A stretch of 64,000 nt of DNA from assembly GCF_910592395.1 (NCBI RefSeq), contig NC_088311.1:10480501-10544500 (forward strand), given 5' to 3'. The DNA is from Lineus longissimus. Taxonomy: Eukaryota > Nemertea > Pilidiophora > Heteronemertea > Lineidae. Positions 1 to 13,816 of this stretch are shown in pieces (positions within the stretch are counted from its first letter, which is position 1; each line of letters starts with the position of its first letter). The notes beneath the pieces were generated by a model, which worked only from the letters and a program-made list of their open reading frames with translations, searched no databases and was not told the DNA's origin. The position numbers were made by a program, and so were the translations under genes.

Positions 1-1162
1 GATGATGAATGAAGGAGTCTTTCCAAACGTAGGTCATGTCGGTTCATTATGCAGTGCCGTTCAAATCTTCCAAGGTGCTTTGATAGAAATGCCTGGATTT
101 CCAGCTTGACCTAAATAAAAAGAGAGGTCTTTAGAAATACAATTAGAAATGATGGAATACTGAGAAGTGACATGATGAGTGACTGCGTCTTGTTCCAATT
201 TTACATTTGATAATTGATCAAGTGATGTCAGTGAGTGCTATACACTCTCACCTGGGAATTCTGAAGAAGCCAAGCCGTTTTCAAATCTTTCCTACCTTTA
301 TACAGCGCATTGCATTGGAACGGAGCTGCATATATTGTAAACATGGGCAAAAACACTTACCTGAAGTTGATGTTGTTATTCCACTGACTCTTAGAAAAGC
401 CAAGCTGAAAAAAGCTCGCCATGCCCATAAGCCAGAAAGTACATACTATACGCGTAGTGGCCAGTGTTCATTACTTGGTTGTAAGGATGGAGGTGAAGGT
501 GGAATTTTCTGGCAAAATCTCGCAGTTGGATAGTGCTATCATCACAATCCAGAAAGTATACCAAACCAGTACCTGAGTGGGTTGGCTCAGCCACAATTCA
601 TTCTTGCCATGCGAACACAGTATTAAAATATGTCTGACTAATTGAAAAATGTTTGGTTAGCATTTTAACATAACATGTACATGTACAATCACAATATTGA
701 ATTGGAATTGCACTTTAATAATAAGAAACTATCATTATCATCTGGTACATGTCTCTCTTGTCTTACTCTACAAAGTTTATCTTCAAAAAAGTTGTGTTTT
801 GGCGAAATCATTTTATAAGCACAGAGGCAACCCTGCTCGTAGTAGAAACTGTTCAGCATGGACGTTATGCCCATAGGACATGCCGAAATAGTTCCAGTGT
901 TCTGCACATGGTTTTCTCAAGGTAGGGCGATACCCTTGATTTGCATGACGTTTTACCAGTGTGCATGCAAGGTAGGGTGGCCAGCAATTTGAGGTAGGGT
1001 GGCCCTATAGGAACCCTCTACAAAGTTCTAGAGCAAGGTGGGGTGGCTCTTCCAAGGTAGGGTGGGCCACCCTGACAAATAGCCTTTTGCCTCCCATGGA
1101 TTGAAAACATTGTATATCCTTTTCATAATCGAATAATGATGTCCTAATTTTGATCTTTTCAG
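1..1162. other. 5' flank / upstream intron of the stathmin-like gene
   Basis: I see no convincing coding exon here. The longest open frame (207-533, +) resembles nothing I know. The segment ends with a good 3' splice site (TTTTCAG, 1156-1162) directly before the exon that carries the stathmin start codon, so at least part of it should be a 5'-UTR intron. Any promoter and untranslated first exon must lie here or upstream of the window. GGTAGGGTGG-like units recur between about 920 and 1070. Confidence 0.4.
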
Positions 1163-4100
1163 GTCTGTCTAGAGAAGAGTGCCTTTCTGTGTCGTTCGTT
1201 TTTAGATAATCAACAAAATGGCTGCAGGTGAGCATGTAATCCCAACCTATCCGTCTTAGACTTAGAATAAATAGATTGTTACGATGAAAAAGTCGTCTTC
1301 AAAACTAAGAAGTTCTCCATGATTCAATTGGCCATCTGTTCTAAACTTGCAAAGTAGTAAATCACAATCGAGGTCGAAATCGAATCTCTTGGAAGAAAAA
1401 AAAACGTTGGTTGAAATATTTGGTGAAATCTTTGTATGGACTTCATCAGGCTAACCTGAACAATAAATGTGTTTGAAAATGGTGTTATCTTTTTGATGTA
1501 CTATGTGCAGCTTTAAAGTTCGCTTAAGTGTACATTAATATACATGTATGCATCCACAATGTCACTGTAGTACGACTGCCAACAGAGATGTCATGAACAA
1601 GGTGAAAAAGTCTCCAGGCAGTTGGCGTTTACCAGTGGTTCTATCAATGCAAGAATAATGGTCTTAACACAATGTATGTAGCTGACCTTAGTTATTACAT
1701 GTACAAATAGTGGAGATATAGATTGCCCCGAAAACATGATGAAATTGGTGAAGTGCTCTTGATATTCTGCACAGCGAGCAGTCATTGATGTATTTTATGA
1801 CAAAATATGCCATGTTGGATCGAGTAAATAGATTTTGTCGGCTGTATTCCCATTCTTGGCTACTTGACAGGGGCTTGACACACTTTATGATTCGTTGCAG
1901 TACAGTAGCCTAGCCCTGGCTTAGAAGGTGGTCGAAGTTCCTCACTGTGAGGAGACCTTATTTGGAATACCACTGACTGACAGCCTACTTATCAAATCTG
2001 ATCCTTGTAGCTGTCAGGTGTTGATATAAAGATAAGGAATTGCTAGCCAACCCACCGTGTAAAAATGAAGCACCACCATTCAGCAGAGGCACGGGCTAAA
2101 ATGTATTAGACTGGTTACATGATGAAGATGTCTGCCATATCTTTTTGATAGGTTATATTGCAATGTACAGGAGAGCAATTTCTGTGGACTGAATTTCTTA
2201 AAATAATAACTTTCATTCCAATGATAACAGAGTTGCCACTGAGTTGTCGTGTATAGTCAGGATTACTTGTCAGCGCATGCCCGACATTCGCAACCAAATA
2301 ATTTGTTAATATGGTGCTTGGAATGGATAGGTTATCACATTCACAGCAAGTTGCGTGTAATGGCAACTTCGAAAAATTGGCAAGTTTTGCTGAAGTAGGC
2401 CATATCAACGACACGTACATGAACACTTGCATTGGTAGAGCTGCATCTATTACGACTATTTAACCTTCCCCCTGGTTGAGAAGAAGTTGTACTAGACCAC
2501 TGGCGCTACAAACATGACAGAGTTGTGTGCGGTCATGCAGTGTGTACTTTCCTTGCTCATGTCATACGCAATCGTAGTAATATCTGATCAATTCTTGGGT
2601 TGGAATGGAAGAAATATATAAATAAACAAAGGGGACTGTTTTCAAATAATGATTAATTAGTTATGCTCGGTCTTAATGTAATGATGTTGTGAGGGCAAAC
2701 ATGAATTTTTAAAATCGTTCCTTTCTTGATTGAAGAATATGCTCCAATTTTACTGGGCACCCGAGGTCAGTCAAGAAAAACATAATCCAGGGAAAGTGTG
2801 ACCAACGTGATGATCATGCTTGACATTTTAATTGGTATCAACATTGATCGCCACAGGTCTGATCGATAAAGTCCAGGCCTTTGATTGCCGGGAGACCGTG
2901 CAGTCGATTTGGTACTGAATGTGGGGGCCTGTTGATCATACCAGTCTTGCCGGGAGGGGGGGGGGTTATGTTCAAGTTTTTGGTGCGACATTTTGTACAA
3001 CCGTCATGTGTAGTTGTGCAGCGGCACATGTAAGGCCAGGGATTGTCACTTGACATGATACATGATGTATACAACTTGTCACGGGGTAAAACCTCGTGAA
3101 TTGTGTGTAGCCTGTGCTTTGGAACTTCGTGTTGTGCATGAAAAGTGAACATTGACACATGATTACATTTGAAAGCTTGAACTCTAGGTAGTCTATAATC
3201 CTCTTGCAAAACGGGGCCTACAACACGACTTCTCCTTACACATGTTTTCATTGAGGGTGTAAGTATGTATCGAGTGAAACGGCCTGATATTGTCAGGATG
3301 CTAGTCTATATAATCGCACCCTAACTCGTTCCCGGCAAGGAGAAAATCAACTTTTTTATGGCTGCAGTTTTCATCCTGAACAGGTGATGATGCATTAAGC
3401 ATCGGACCAGACTGTGCACTGCTGCCACTATTGAATTATTGAATGGCAACAAACATCACAATTTATCAATTGACTTGCCATCAAAACATTGATAAATACC
3501 GCTATTTGTGATGGAGGTGCAACTGCATTATGTGTACACAGACAGACAAGCGAGTCTGGACTGAATGCATCATGTGTGTGGTTAGAAAAATATAGGATGG
3601 ACGAGATCAATTGTGCGGGCTGCAATTTGTATAATTGTTTGCCAATAGCCTCAAAATAACCTTGCTTTTGCTTTTGTGCCACTCGAGCATGTCAAGAGTG
3701 AAATTGATCAAAGAATCCTCTCAGCAACGGATGATGGATGATTCTGCACCACAATGTTATTTAGTCCATCATCATTGATATCATAGTGGCGGGTTAAAAG
3801 CCGCCATGCATACCAACCATGTACCATGGGATGAAGAACTGATGTGATGGGATTTTGGAATAGTGCCATGGCTTTGACGGTGCTTGCGGGGAATTCATAC
3901 AAACTGAATGTTAACTGAGGAATATAATCTAGGTGGCTAAATGCATCAAAAACCTTTCTTGGTATTACATTTACAATGCATGATATGTGGAGGGGGGATG
4001 TCTTCAAATGTTTTACTAAGTTTGTTGCTGGTTTGTTAAAATTGAAATGACAAATTCTATTTAAACTGAATGAGTGTTTGTGACCCGTCACCGCAAAACT

Positions 4101-7100
4101 AGTCGCATGTCTGTCGTACAGAAGATGAGCCTTAGTGACACCAGGGGATAATGGAAGAAATTGATGTCCACAGATTTCACGAAAGGCAGACAATAGTGAA
4201 ATGAACAACTTGTCCGTCTTGATTTGCCAAGCGCAGAGCAACATGCGCCTGGTTTTTCTGTGATGGGTCACATTTTGAAACATTGATCATCAAGTTTATT
4301 TGATGATGCTTGGACCATACTGATGCCGGTAAGTCACCAAGAAATTTGATGAGATGCGGCAGAAGCCAGAAGAGTCATGTATGCCCCCTCCTCGGCAGTG
4401 ACGGGAGGGAAGATCGGACCTGGACAACCACAGACAACTTACCCAACAGGAATTGGAAACCGATGAAAATTTTGATTTAAAACTTTGCGGTCCGCCTCAC
4501 ATTACTGACTGTTTTATATGACATGATGTGTTTTCTATCATTTATTCTTTGTCTGGCTGCGTGGTCATTTCTAGTATGCAAATGGTTGGGTCTCCACTTA
4601 TGCTGTGCGACCGCGGGAATTAGGAAGAATCGACTGCGTCCAGAGGGTCTAGAAACATTTGACGCATTAATAGTATGGCGAGGTAGTTACATGTATCGTG
4701 TTATCAATGTGGTCTATCTAATCCTGTCCTAGCTTTTATTTCTTTTGTAAATTCTCGTCATTTCGCTGGACCGTCATTTTATAGCGGCCAGCATCACATA
4801 TTGTGACGCCCTTTATATTGCAGAACGAAACAAAACTGAATTTCAGATTTGTTTACTTTTCTTTGCTTTTATTAGAGAGTTTACATGGCACATGTAGCTT
4901 CATGCTTGTCATATGCAAAATTTGCATCGATCTTTTTTATGCAAATTTTATTGTGCAAAGTTTTAAATCGGTTTTGCATGGGAATCGCTATAAATATAAA
5001 GCAGGTATTGTGGCTTGCCATTTGCAGTAAAATGTGTGTCCTCTAAAAATTTCCAAAAATATTATTGAAGCTCAGGCTCTGCACCTTCCTCAGCTCTGCT
5101 GAAAATGAAATAGACAACTCATCAAACGATTTCAGTTTACTTGATGTGGATGGCGTAAGACTGAACGTCATGATTTGAGTTCCAAATCCAACTTCCATAA
5201 GAACAAGAGTCGTTATATGAAATAGTGTGTTGCCTCAAATCATGGAGTGACTCCTTGTTCGCAGCAAAAGTTCGAAATTAATCACATAATCTTCAGTAAA
5301 ATTGGTCACATCTCAGTGTTGACAGTTGGCAGATACTACCTTTTCTGACCTGTCACAAAATAATCTGTCAACAATTCACGTGGCCATGAATGGCTGCCAT
5401 ATCGATATCGAAACAGCTGCTGACAGCGCGTCTGGGGCGGGTGATCATGAATTTCATAATTCATAGAGAGATAAATTCGAGCGCTGTGCGTGGTCAAGAA
5501 AACTCGAGGACTTGTAGCTAGTGGAGCTGACTCACTCACATAGTGAATCATCTGCGGAAAATCTTTTTTTTTCCGCAGACAGATACATTTACACTCGAGT
5601 GTTTTTTTTGTTCACACAAATTAGTGAATCATTTCAGTATACTCTTGTCTGGGTTTATAAATCTTCCCCCGATTACTGGATGGTGGAATAGTCCAGGGTT
5701 CTCAACAATCTATGCTGTCTCAGTGTCTGTCCAGGTGCAACACCCGGACAAAATGACTTTTTTCGTTTTAACTGTAGCACCCAAACAAACAGTTTCTCAC
5801 CCGGGCAGATTATGGAGTTGGTCATGGTTTGCTGTTGGAGCACCTGAACAGATTTAGCTGCCAACTTGGACAAAACTAAAATCAAGTCTGAAAATTTATA
5901 AAATGTGGTTGCACCACCGGCTGAATGAAGTTGGTGTGATGACCACTATTGGTACAGACAGCATTGCACCTGCTTCTATAAAGTAGACTCATCTTGACCA
6001 CCAAGTCCAAGGCTTTACACCGGCTACATTTAAAGGCAGTATAAGTCCATGAGGTTCAGGATGAAGTAGACTACATGTAGCTAAAGCAGTTAAAGAGCCA
6101 CACATTTTCATTGCTATTATTTCCAAATTCACAAAATGAGTTTCCGTCCGTTGGGAGTCAGAGTTGATCGTTATGCTGATTTTGAATCCACAGCATCGGA
6201 GGAGACTGTGTATGTTGTTATTGTTGCTGTTCGTGTTGCACTGTTCTGGGCTGTAGCTAATTAATGGAGGAGTGGAGGTTTGTCAGTCTATGGGATGGAA
6301 TTGAATTGGATACTTGTAGTCTGGAGAGGGGAGGGGGCTGCAGATTCCATCTAAGGCCATGATTAGGGCGGGGTTATTCATTGTAAGCTGATAGCTTTGG
6401 TTACATGCTGGTACAGCGACTTGGCGTGAAGTGTCTTGTGGTGTCTACAGTAGAAAACAAACCACACTTAGTATTAACCAATGGCCAAACAACATGACTT
6501 CATAACCCTCCTGTAAATCTGGTGTGGATGAACTAGATTTTTTACAAGAATTGAGACACCCTGTAACTTATTCGTGTCGAACTGCTTGATATGTCCGTAC
6601 CCATGAAATATAGGCGGGACTAGGACTTGGCTCCTCTCCGCTTTATAATCAAGCGTCTTGGCGTCGCATTATCATTTTATAAATGTTGGCGTGGCTTTTA
6701 TTTCTGCGTTTTTGCATAACAGATAACTGCAAAATGTTTGGTGGCGAAAGAAAGTCCTCTAGTTGAAACTACTGTCACGAGGTTGTCAAAACAATTTCAT
6801 CTAAAATGATGCAAAAGTTGCAACTTATACTTAATAGACAACTTGTCCAATCAAAATACTTTGAAATGAAATGTCAGCGAATTTTTTCCGGGTTTACAGC
6901 GTGTGCTTCCGAATGTGTTTTCAGCGCAGCAAATAGTCTTCTTTGAACGAAAAGCAAAAAAAAAAATGTTTGTTTTGAAATAAATGCTACAGCCCAGGAC
7001 TCGGCATGATTGTTGCCAAGGTGTAATCGCACATTTTACATTTCAGTTGCTTCTACACTGCATGAGGTAATATTTTGTAGAGCTTGTGTTCAGGAGTGTC

Positions 7101-10100
7101 ACCATATGATCACAACCTGTCCAGAGAGAGGTGATTTTATGTACTGGATGTTCTGCCTCCCCCAGAATCCCTTGATGTTGTCGAGTTGTTGACTAACTTG
7201 TGTAAATGGCAAATACAGTGGAACCTCCCTTTGTGGAACCTCTCTATTAAGGACAACCTCTCTATTAAGTACAGTAGGTTTGGTCCCAAATTGGTTGTAT
7301 CCATTCTATTGGACCTCTCTAATCAGGACACCTCTCTATCAAGGACAGCACTTGTCAGTCTCGAGGGTGTCCTTAATAGAGAGGTTCTACAGTAGTTACA
7401 AAATGATTTAGGCCTTGTTCACACTGGATTATTTGATACTAGTTATAACAATTTTGAAACTATCCAAAGCAATTTTGGTGCAATTTAATCGTTCAGTCAG
7501 TTCAAATTAGAACACCCTTACAGGTGGTAAAAAAGAATCTGCTTTTACCATTTAGGTCAATGTGGCCTACTTTTCTAGTGTCAGCAGGTCAAGGTAAAAA
7601 ATACTAAGTCATAGTTTAAGAAACCTTCACTATGTGAAAAAAAAGTCTCGGGGGACATTCGGCATGTCAACAAATCTAAATTGAGCCTCAATTTTGAGGA
7701 AACTTTATTTTTGGTTCATTTTGCAGGTGATTTGTGTGTGAACATAGCTTTAGTTTGTTATTCTGGAAAACCTGGACCTCACACTTAACAGTAACACAAT
7801 GTAAATCAATATAGGGAAGCAAGTTCCAACAGTTTGTCTCTAACATTGATTTTGAATCAATTTGCATGATTTTTAAAAAGTGAGAGTTTTGTCCCTTTAA
7901 CCCAAACCATTGTTGTGCTTATTTTGCACATTCAGGAAATCTAATTCATTACTAATTGTCTTCTTGTGAAATAACTTTTGAAATTCCCGCAAAAAATGAG
8001 TTTCGTGTTTGGTTGATTTTAAACACGTCCATTAAAATATGTAAAGAAATTGACCTCAGCTGGTCAACATTCATTCCGGTACTATACGTCCTAAAACCAA
8101 TTCCTAGATATTCATTTTCAAAAAACGTAAATTGAAATTGTTATCAGATTGAATGATTGAACACTAGAAATTGTATGAATCATTGAAAAGGTTTCTTGAT
8201 ACAAATGCTAACTTCTGTATGATTGTGCGTAGAAGTTTGTTCACATTCGTCGTAGATTGTGGTTAGAAACCTTTCTCACTTTTGTAATGATAGTGTGTTG
8301 TCTTTACCCTCTCTTTCCTCAACTAAAGTTGCCCTATTTTTTCACTCCCCCCCCCCCCAAGTTACTTCTAACCTGTCCATGTCTTTAAATTTTTCATTTG
8401 TATTTACAGAGAGTCCCAAAGAAAAAAGTGGGAGTTGTTCGTATAATCTGATCTTGAAGCCAGCACGCACAGACTCACCACGTCCACCCTCACCACCAAA
8501 GGACAAAGAAGTCTCGTTAGAAGAATGGCAAAAGAAAATTGATGAGGCCACAGAGAGAAGAGAGGTATGGACACAGATGTAACACATGTAACAAACAATA
8601 CATTGGACAGACAAAACGCTCCGTCATGGAATGTTTCCAAGGTCACTTCTATAACATTACGAGTGCCAAGAGAGAGGACACCATTGGTGACCACTTCAAC
8701 CTAGCCAGCCACAAGGGCCTAGACGGCGTCACAATCACAGGGATCGAATTCATACACGACCCCCCGGGTCTCGACACAACAAGAGACCTGCGACTCCGAA
8801 AAGAGTCTAACTGGATCCATAGATTGCGCAGCACAGCTTCTCTTGGTCTTAACATCATGGACAACACGTCCTGGTTGATCGGACCTTACTTGTTGCGTCT
8901 CTAACATCCTTATTGTTTACGTTGCAGAGATTGGCGCAAGAGAAGAAAGAGAAAATAGCGGAAGAGTTGACCAAGCTTGAAGTGGCGGCAAAGGCACGGG
9001 AACAAGAGGAAGAAGAGCTTAAAAAACGTACCGCCGAAACTGTTCAACAGAAACAGGAGCGTGCAGAAAAAAAACGGCAAGAGCATATCAAAGGAATACA
9101 GGAAAGCATCCGGGGACATGTTAGTATTCTTTGGGCTTGATTGATCAGTGAGCATGTAGCTATGGATGGGCACCATTTGAGGGTTGTTTGCCTTTTGTGA
9201 CCCCATCATCAGCCAGGATGATATGATGAGGAGTGGTCACTTATGTTGCACACTTTGGTCTTTTGCTTGCCCTCGCATGGGCACTGACTAAAAGGAATGT
9301 TGGTTTTACATCTCACTTTAAAGTTCTATGTTGTTTGTTAAATATTTGACATTTGTAATTGAATTTGAAAACTTTACATTGTGTAAAATACGGACTAAAT
9401 ATGAATTTCAACAGTGCTGTGAATGCTCTAAGTATCGAGTTTCAGCGGAATTCATTTGCATGATAACTGCATGACAGCATTGTGGATAATTGCATTTCTA
9501 TTTTACTTGACCACCAGTAATTACGAACGGCATACCCCTTTAAGGACGAGGCAAGGGCAGGAAAGTCGCCTACTCCAGATCACCAGCAATCTGTTTAAAT
9601 GTCTAGTATCGAACCCACTACAATCAGATTATCAGTGTGACACTTTCACCACTAGACCATGCTGTCTCTCAGAAAATGTGAGAAAATCTATGATGAGATT
9701 TTCTTGTATTTCAGTGTATGAAGATCGAAGTCATTGGTCAAACTTCTGCGCTGTACATCGCCAAGCTTCGGGAGAAATCACAGCAGAAGCTGGACAATGC
9801 TGAAAGGCGGCGAAACGAAATCATCGAAGATATCCAACAGAATATCAAGGAGCATGTGAGTTGACATAAAAATATTTGAGTTGGGTGTCTCCTGCAGTTT
9901 TAACACTATTGGTGTGTTTTCGACTCCCCATTCTCGAACCAAGAACGGTGTTCTTGAACGAGTGGAACACACGAGAATGCTAGGGAGCTGTTCCCAAATC
10001 CCACACCACCTAGGTGGCTGGTGCAGTGGGAACGACCTGAGAGCAAAGATGGTGGACAACGACAGTTCGTCTGCTTCCTAAATGTATTTGTGTGATTTCA

Positions 10101-11641
10101 AAAATCGGAACTATAAGGAGCCCTGAGAATTCATGGCTGATTGCCCTTTAAAACTTAGTTCTCGTTGAGAAAAAATTTACATTAATTTGAAAAAAATTCA
10201 TTGCAGCGCTTTGAAAATGAATGTTTTCATGTTTACAGGAGAATCACATTGTCGAAGTGAAGAAAGCCTATGAAGAACAGCAAAACCAGAAGAAGGATGA
10301 ATATTATTCGAAAATGGAGACGGCTGTCCATAACCGAGAAAAGAAACTTAACGAGTTATTCGAAAAACTGAAGGACCATGTAAGTGGCGCGTAAAATATT
10401 TTTGAAAAAAGAGTTTATGCACCAATTTAGCAATTTCCCTATTGTGCATAGATTCGGTAGAGAAAGCCTAAGTTCCACTTATGTGCCAGAAATGTTTTCG
10501 AAATATCCAGAAACAAAATATGGCCTATCCAGGGGACCCTCCTAATGACCATTGGACTTCACTGAAGAAGTTTTTTTATTTCTGCCTTGACTGGCTTGAG
10601 ACTTCTGAATTACTTGAATCCTATTTGGTTTTGAGGCAAGGATTAATAAAAACAAAACCTCGAAGACCAGTAGTTCGCCCTCCACCAGAACGCCAAACAA
10701 TGCAGGCATAACATGGACTAAAGTTAAGTAGTTTATCAGTTTGAAATGGTTTATTAGTTAATTTGTGTCAAAGATGATACCTGATGTTTGTAATTTAGTC
10801 TCAAGGTTGGAAATTGTAGTTGGGAGCCAGGAAGATGTGTAACTTCTCTGTTGATATGCTACAAGTGTAACATTGCTTGTTTAAATTGTCTGAAATTGAT
10901 CTAGGGTGCTATAGTCAAGTAAAGAAAAGTTTGTTTATTATAGTATCACCCCTAATGAAAGGGCCAGCCAGCTTTTGGCTTATGAGACACTCTTTACTTC
11001 CAAAGTCCTATCTCTAATGCCAGGCGCCTGGCGAGTAGGCAGTTTGTACCCTATATTTAACTAGCTAGTGGCTAAACCAACTGGCTGCATTGGAAAGAGT
11101 TTACCAGCAGGCCTCGAACCTTTGACCTTCTGTTCAAGAGACAGATGCCTTTACCGCTATTTAATTTGAAACACTTATCTAATTCATTTGAAATTCACTA
11201 CTGGTTTTGACTTCATTTCAGGATGAGCATGCTAAGAATGTGCGCCAGACTGCCATTAATCGCCAGTCGAGCGGCGACGATAAGGCCGAGGCAATGGAAA
11301 CCAGTTAGACAGGAAACAACGTTGTGCTCGGACGATTAGATGCAAACATGTTCTGTTTACATTTCGGACCAAATCCCATACTGTTCACTTATGTGCTGTG
11401 TTCATTTCTACGTAGTGTCAATCCCTGTGTGTCGATTGTGCCGGTCTTAGCGTGGCGAATTCGGATATCATCCAAAGAAGTGTGTTCATTATCATAATGG
11501 GAGAAAATCTTGTTCAAAGACTCTCGTGGATTATTCCTTCTTTATGTCATATTGGAAACAAACTTCTGAACATTCAAAATGTTGTCATGGTCATGTTTAT
11601 TACAATGTATATATGAATGTCTTGAATCTCGAATCAATAAA
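1163..11641 (+). CDS. STMN: Stathmin-like microtubule regulator, 6 coding exons, 241 aa
   Basis: Stathmins bind tubulin dimers through a long helix and promote microtubule disassembly in the cytosol. Coding exons: 1218-1227 (ATG at 1218, ends GCAG|gtgagc), 8410-8564, 8928-9119, 9715-9855, 10239-10379 and 11222-11308 (TAG). All junctions are GT-AG and phases agree, giving 242 codons. Residues 4-55 start with ESPKEKSG, then hold the N-terminal beta-hairpin/capping segment (YNLILKP) and the signature SPRPPSPPKDK...SLEEWQKKI, matching the family's SPPKK..LSLEEIQKKL. The SP sites are candidate proline-directed phosphosites. Residues 56-213 are a charged, helical, K/E/R/Q-rich region. At 241 aa it exceeds vertebrate STMN1 (about 149 aa); exons 4 and 5 are both exactly 47 codons, suggesting extra tubulin-binding repeats. 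There is no N-terminal membrane or palmitoylation segment, so it is probably cytosolic. AATAAA lies at 11636-11641. Confidence 0.88.
1228..8409 (+). other. Intron 1 of the stathmin-like gene (7.2 kb)
   Basis: This runs from the donor gtgagc (1228) to the acceptor TTTACAG (8403-8409). The many small open frames on both strands have no recognisable domains. It contains one full copy of the CAGTGGAACC MITE (7216-7392). Poly-C runs occur at 2950-2965 (as G) and 8347-8358. I see no other structured feature. Confidence 0.7.
7216..7392 (+). mobile_element. MITE family M1 copy (TA-flanked, CAGTGGAACC ends)
   Basis: This is an element of about 180 bp with inverted ends (CAGTGGAACCTCCCT... / ...GAGAGGTTCTACAG) flanked by TA, and an internal CTCTCTATTAAGGACA motif that recurs in inverted form near the other end. 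TA flanks and short inverted ends fit a Tc1/mariner-type non-autonomous element. At least ten more copies occur in this window. Confidence 0.85.
8566..8885 (+). mobile_element. Penelope-like element fragment encoding a GIY-YIG nuclease C-terminus
   Basis: An open frame (8539-8904) contains CNTCNKQYIGQTKRS, then HFNLASH, a conserved IEF..., an ESNWIHRL stretch and GLN. This is the usual order at the C-terminus of Penelope-like retroelement proteins (GIY-YIG domain with a CxxC-type start). No reverse transcriptase precedes it, so it is a truncated insertion. It lies within a few bases of the stathmin exon 2 donor (8565) in a different frame from the exon, so it is read as intron. It ends about 45 bp before exon 3. 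Confidence 0.75.
9350..9700 (-). repeat. SINE-like interspersed repeat (copy 1)
   Basis: The segment from GTAATTGAATTTGAAAAC through CACCAGTAATTACG (9355-9525) recurs at 37030-37215 with the same order of blocks. The 9600-9665 end reads, on the minus strand, like a tRNA-derived head with a box-B-like motif (GGGTTCGATAC). It lies in stathmin intron 3. Confidence 0.5.
11040..11165 (-). repeat. tRNA-like SINE head
   Basis: On the minus strand, TAGCGGTAAAGGC resembles an RNA polymerase III box A and AAGGTTCGAGGCC a box B. There is no cloverleaf good enough for a functional tRNA. It lies in stathmin intron 5. Confidence 0.4.
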
Positions 11642-13816
11642 ACCTATGTGACTGAGGCCTTTTGAGAAAAGTTTGTTTTTCTCAAAAGCTGGCCAAAACG
11701 TGGTACATCTAATGGCTGATGAAAGCATGTCTAAGAATTTCGAAATACTGGGTGAATCGATCATGAGGATTTCGATAGATTTCAACCAGATCTTGGACAC
11801 GCTGTTGCACAATTTGGCCGGAGGTGCCCATAATCTTATGGGTTCAGCGAACGACCATCAAAAATCTGTTTCGTGATGGAGCATCGTTCAGTGTATAAAT
11901 GGTGTTCACGGCGGAGTTTTATGGCAACCTCGTTCAATTTGTAGCGGAGAGATCATCCTTTGATGTTGCTCCTTTTTTTGATTCGACCCACTTTGCCGAC
12001 TCCGAGAACTTCTTGAAATTTGTAAGATATCGTAGCCAACTTAGCAGTGTATTTAGCCATTTTATTAGCATTCCATATTCTCACCGCCAACCCTTTGTCG
12101 GCTGCACTGCCATCTTTTGTCGACTTTGCATGATAAAAACGACCAACTTCCGTGGCGCTATAACCTGAAACTTGAATGCCATTTTTGAACTGTGCTGCCT
12201 CTCCATTTGTGTATTATCTATATAGTTGTATGTGACGATCTTATGGGTCGACAGTGTTCATGTAGTTTATTTACTTGCATTACTTTTAAAATGTAGCCAA
12301 CATTTAGTAGCAGCCTGTTTCTCATTTATACTTTTCTACAATTTCCGTTTGCGAGTTCTGTTCCGACATAGCTTATGCATTTTGAAAAGACGGACTGAAT
12401 GAATCTCAAAGGTTTGTATTGATGACCCGTTGCAGCACAGTTTCATTTGATTGTTTTTTTACTCGCCACCAAAGTTGTCTTTGCATGTTTTTTTTACATT
12501 TGTGTACCAATAGTAATTTGCGAATAGTTGAAATTGACAATCCTTCCGTATGAAACCAAGCACCAAATCTGAGTTGTTTGAACAGTGCCAGTGCTTATGA
12601 GTTGTGTCCGGTAATTGACTGACTAGACAAGAGATGCAACTCTGCACCTGGGTGAGCCAGTTTTTCCATAATCAACTTATCAAGCCTCTCGTCTGTCAGC
12701 CATGTTGTCAGGTTTTTGAAGTTGAGTTATTGCTGACAGTTGAAAGAATAACACGTTTATAATGTTTGTTTGGACAAAATTGCCTTATTAATATTAGTGA
12801 TTTTACAGTATTCAAATAAAAATACTTACAGACCTGCCATCAGGTACACTTTTGGAGTATTATAACCATTTGACCAACGTTTATGAAAAAAATTCTCCTT
12901 GACTGCTTGATTCTGGAAAGGAAATGCATTGGAGTACACACTGAGTGTTGGTAGATATCAACTAGATACTCCAAAATTGGGAAAATATGGCTCAAGATAA
13001 TCCAAAATGTAATAGAAATACTACATATTTTGAGGTTGGCAGGTCTGTACCAGAGCTCGGGGTGTACAATGTATGTACTTGTCAACCCTCGGTCCATGCA
13101 CTGTTCAAGCAAGCCAGTTCTTGTACAGCAATATGTGTTGTCATGTACTTTTGAAGAAAACAAAGGTATAATCTTAAAAAGTTATAATCGTAAGAAGCTG
13201 TTTGGTGCTTTGCATTTCTTCCTGCCCGTCATACTTAAATTCTTGTTTGAATGAAAGGGTCACTTTATACAAAGAGCACCATAATATTAAAAAGCATCAA
13301 AATGATAGTTATGTACTTACTTACTTTGCCCTTCCATCCTCCGAGAGCTGAGGCCATTAACATCTTCCCCCAAAATGATAGTTACTCCACATTAATTTGT
13401 TTCTAGTACTTAAGAGTAGGAGTGTTTTGATGTAATATCGGATCAGAAAGAGCATATTATTCTCAAGTAATTTCAATGATATACCCTTTGAATATAATAT
13501 TCCCCATAAAAATCAAATTGAAATAGACAAACCATACCATACTCCTACTTATATAAATAGATTGTTCAAGTTAATAGTTCTGTTATTGCTGTTTGTTCCA
13601 ATCAAGCCATAGTGTGTTCTCATTTCAAGAGTGAGCATAAATTTTTTTCTGTTGCATTTATTTCTTGTACACTTGTAACAATAATAATTTTGCAGGCGTG
13701 TACCGACTATACAGATTACTGTTATGAATTCAAATAAAGGTATGGTTTGCATGGTAACTGATTTCCTCGTTTCCTTTGTTTATAAATGAGATGTAATCTG
13801 AAATGATTGTTGGCAG
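11642..13816. other. Intergenic or extended 3'-UTR region, no recognised gene
   Basis: Further AATAAA-type hexamers follow the first stathmin signal, for example near 12817 and 13735, so a longer stathmin 3' UTR is possible. Open frames at 11673-11876 and 11899-12168 show no family resemblance and lack splice or Kozak support. Confidence 0.4.

Noticed and set aside
3708-4283. 191-codon minus-strand open frame
   Set aside because: It has no recognisable family, no flanking splice sites with matching phase, and lies in stathmin intron 1. Likely chance.
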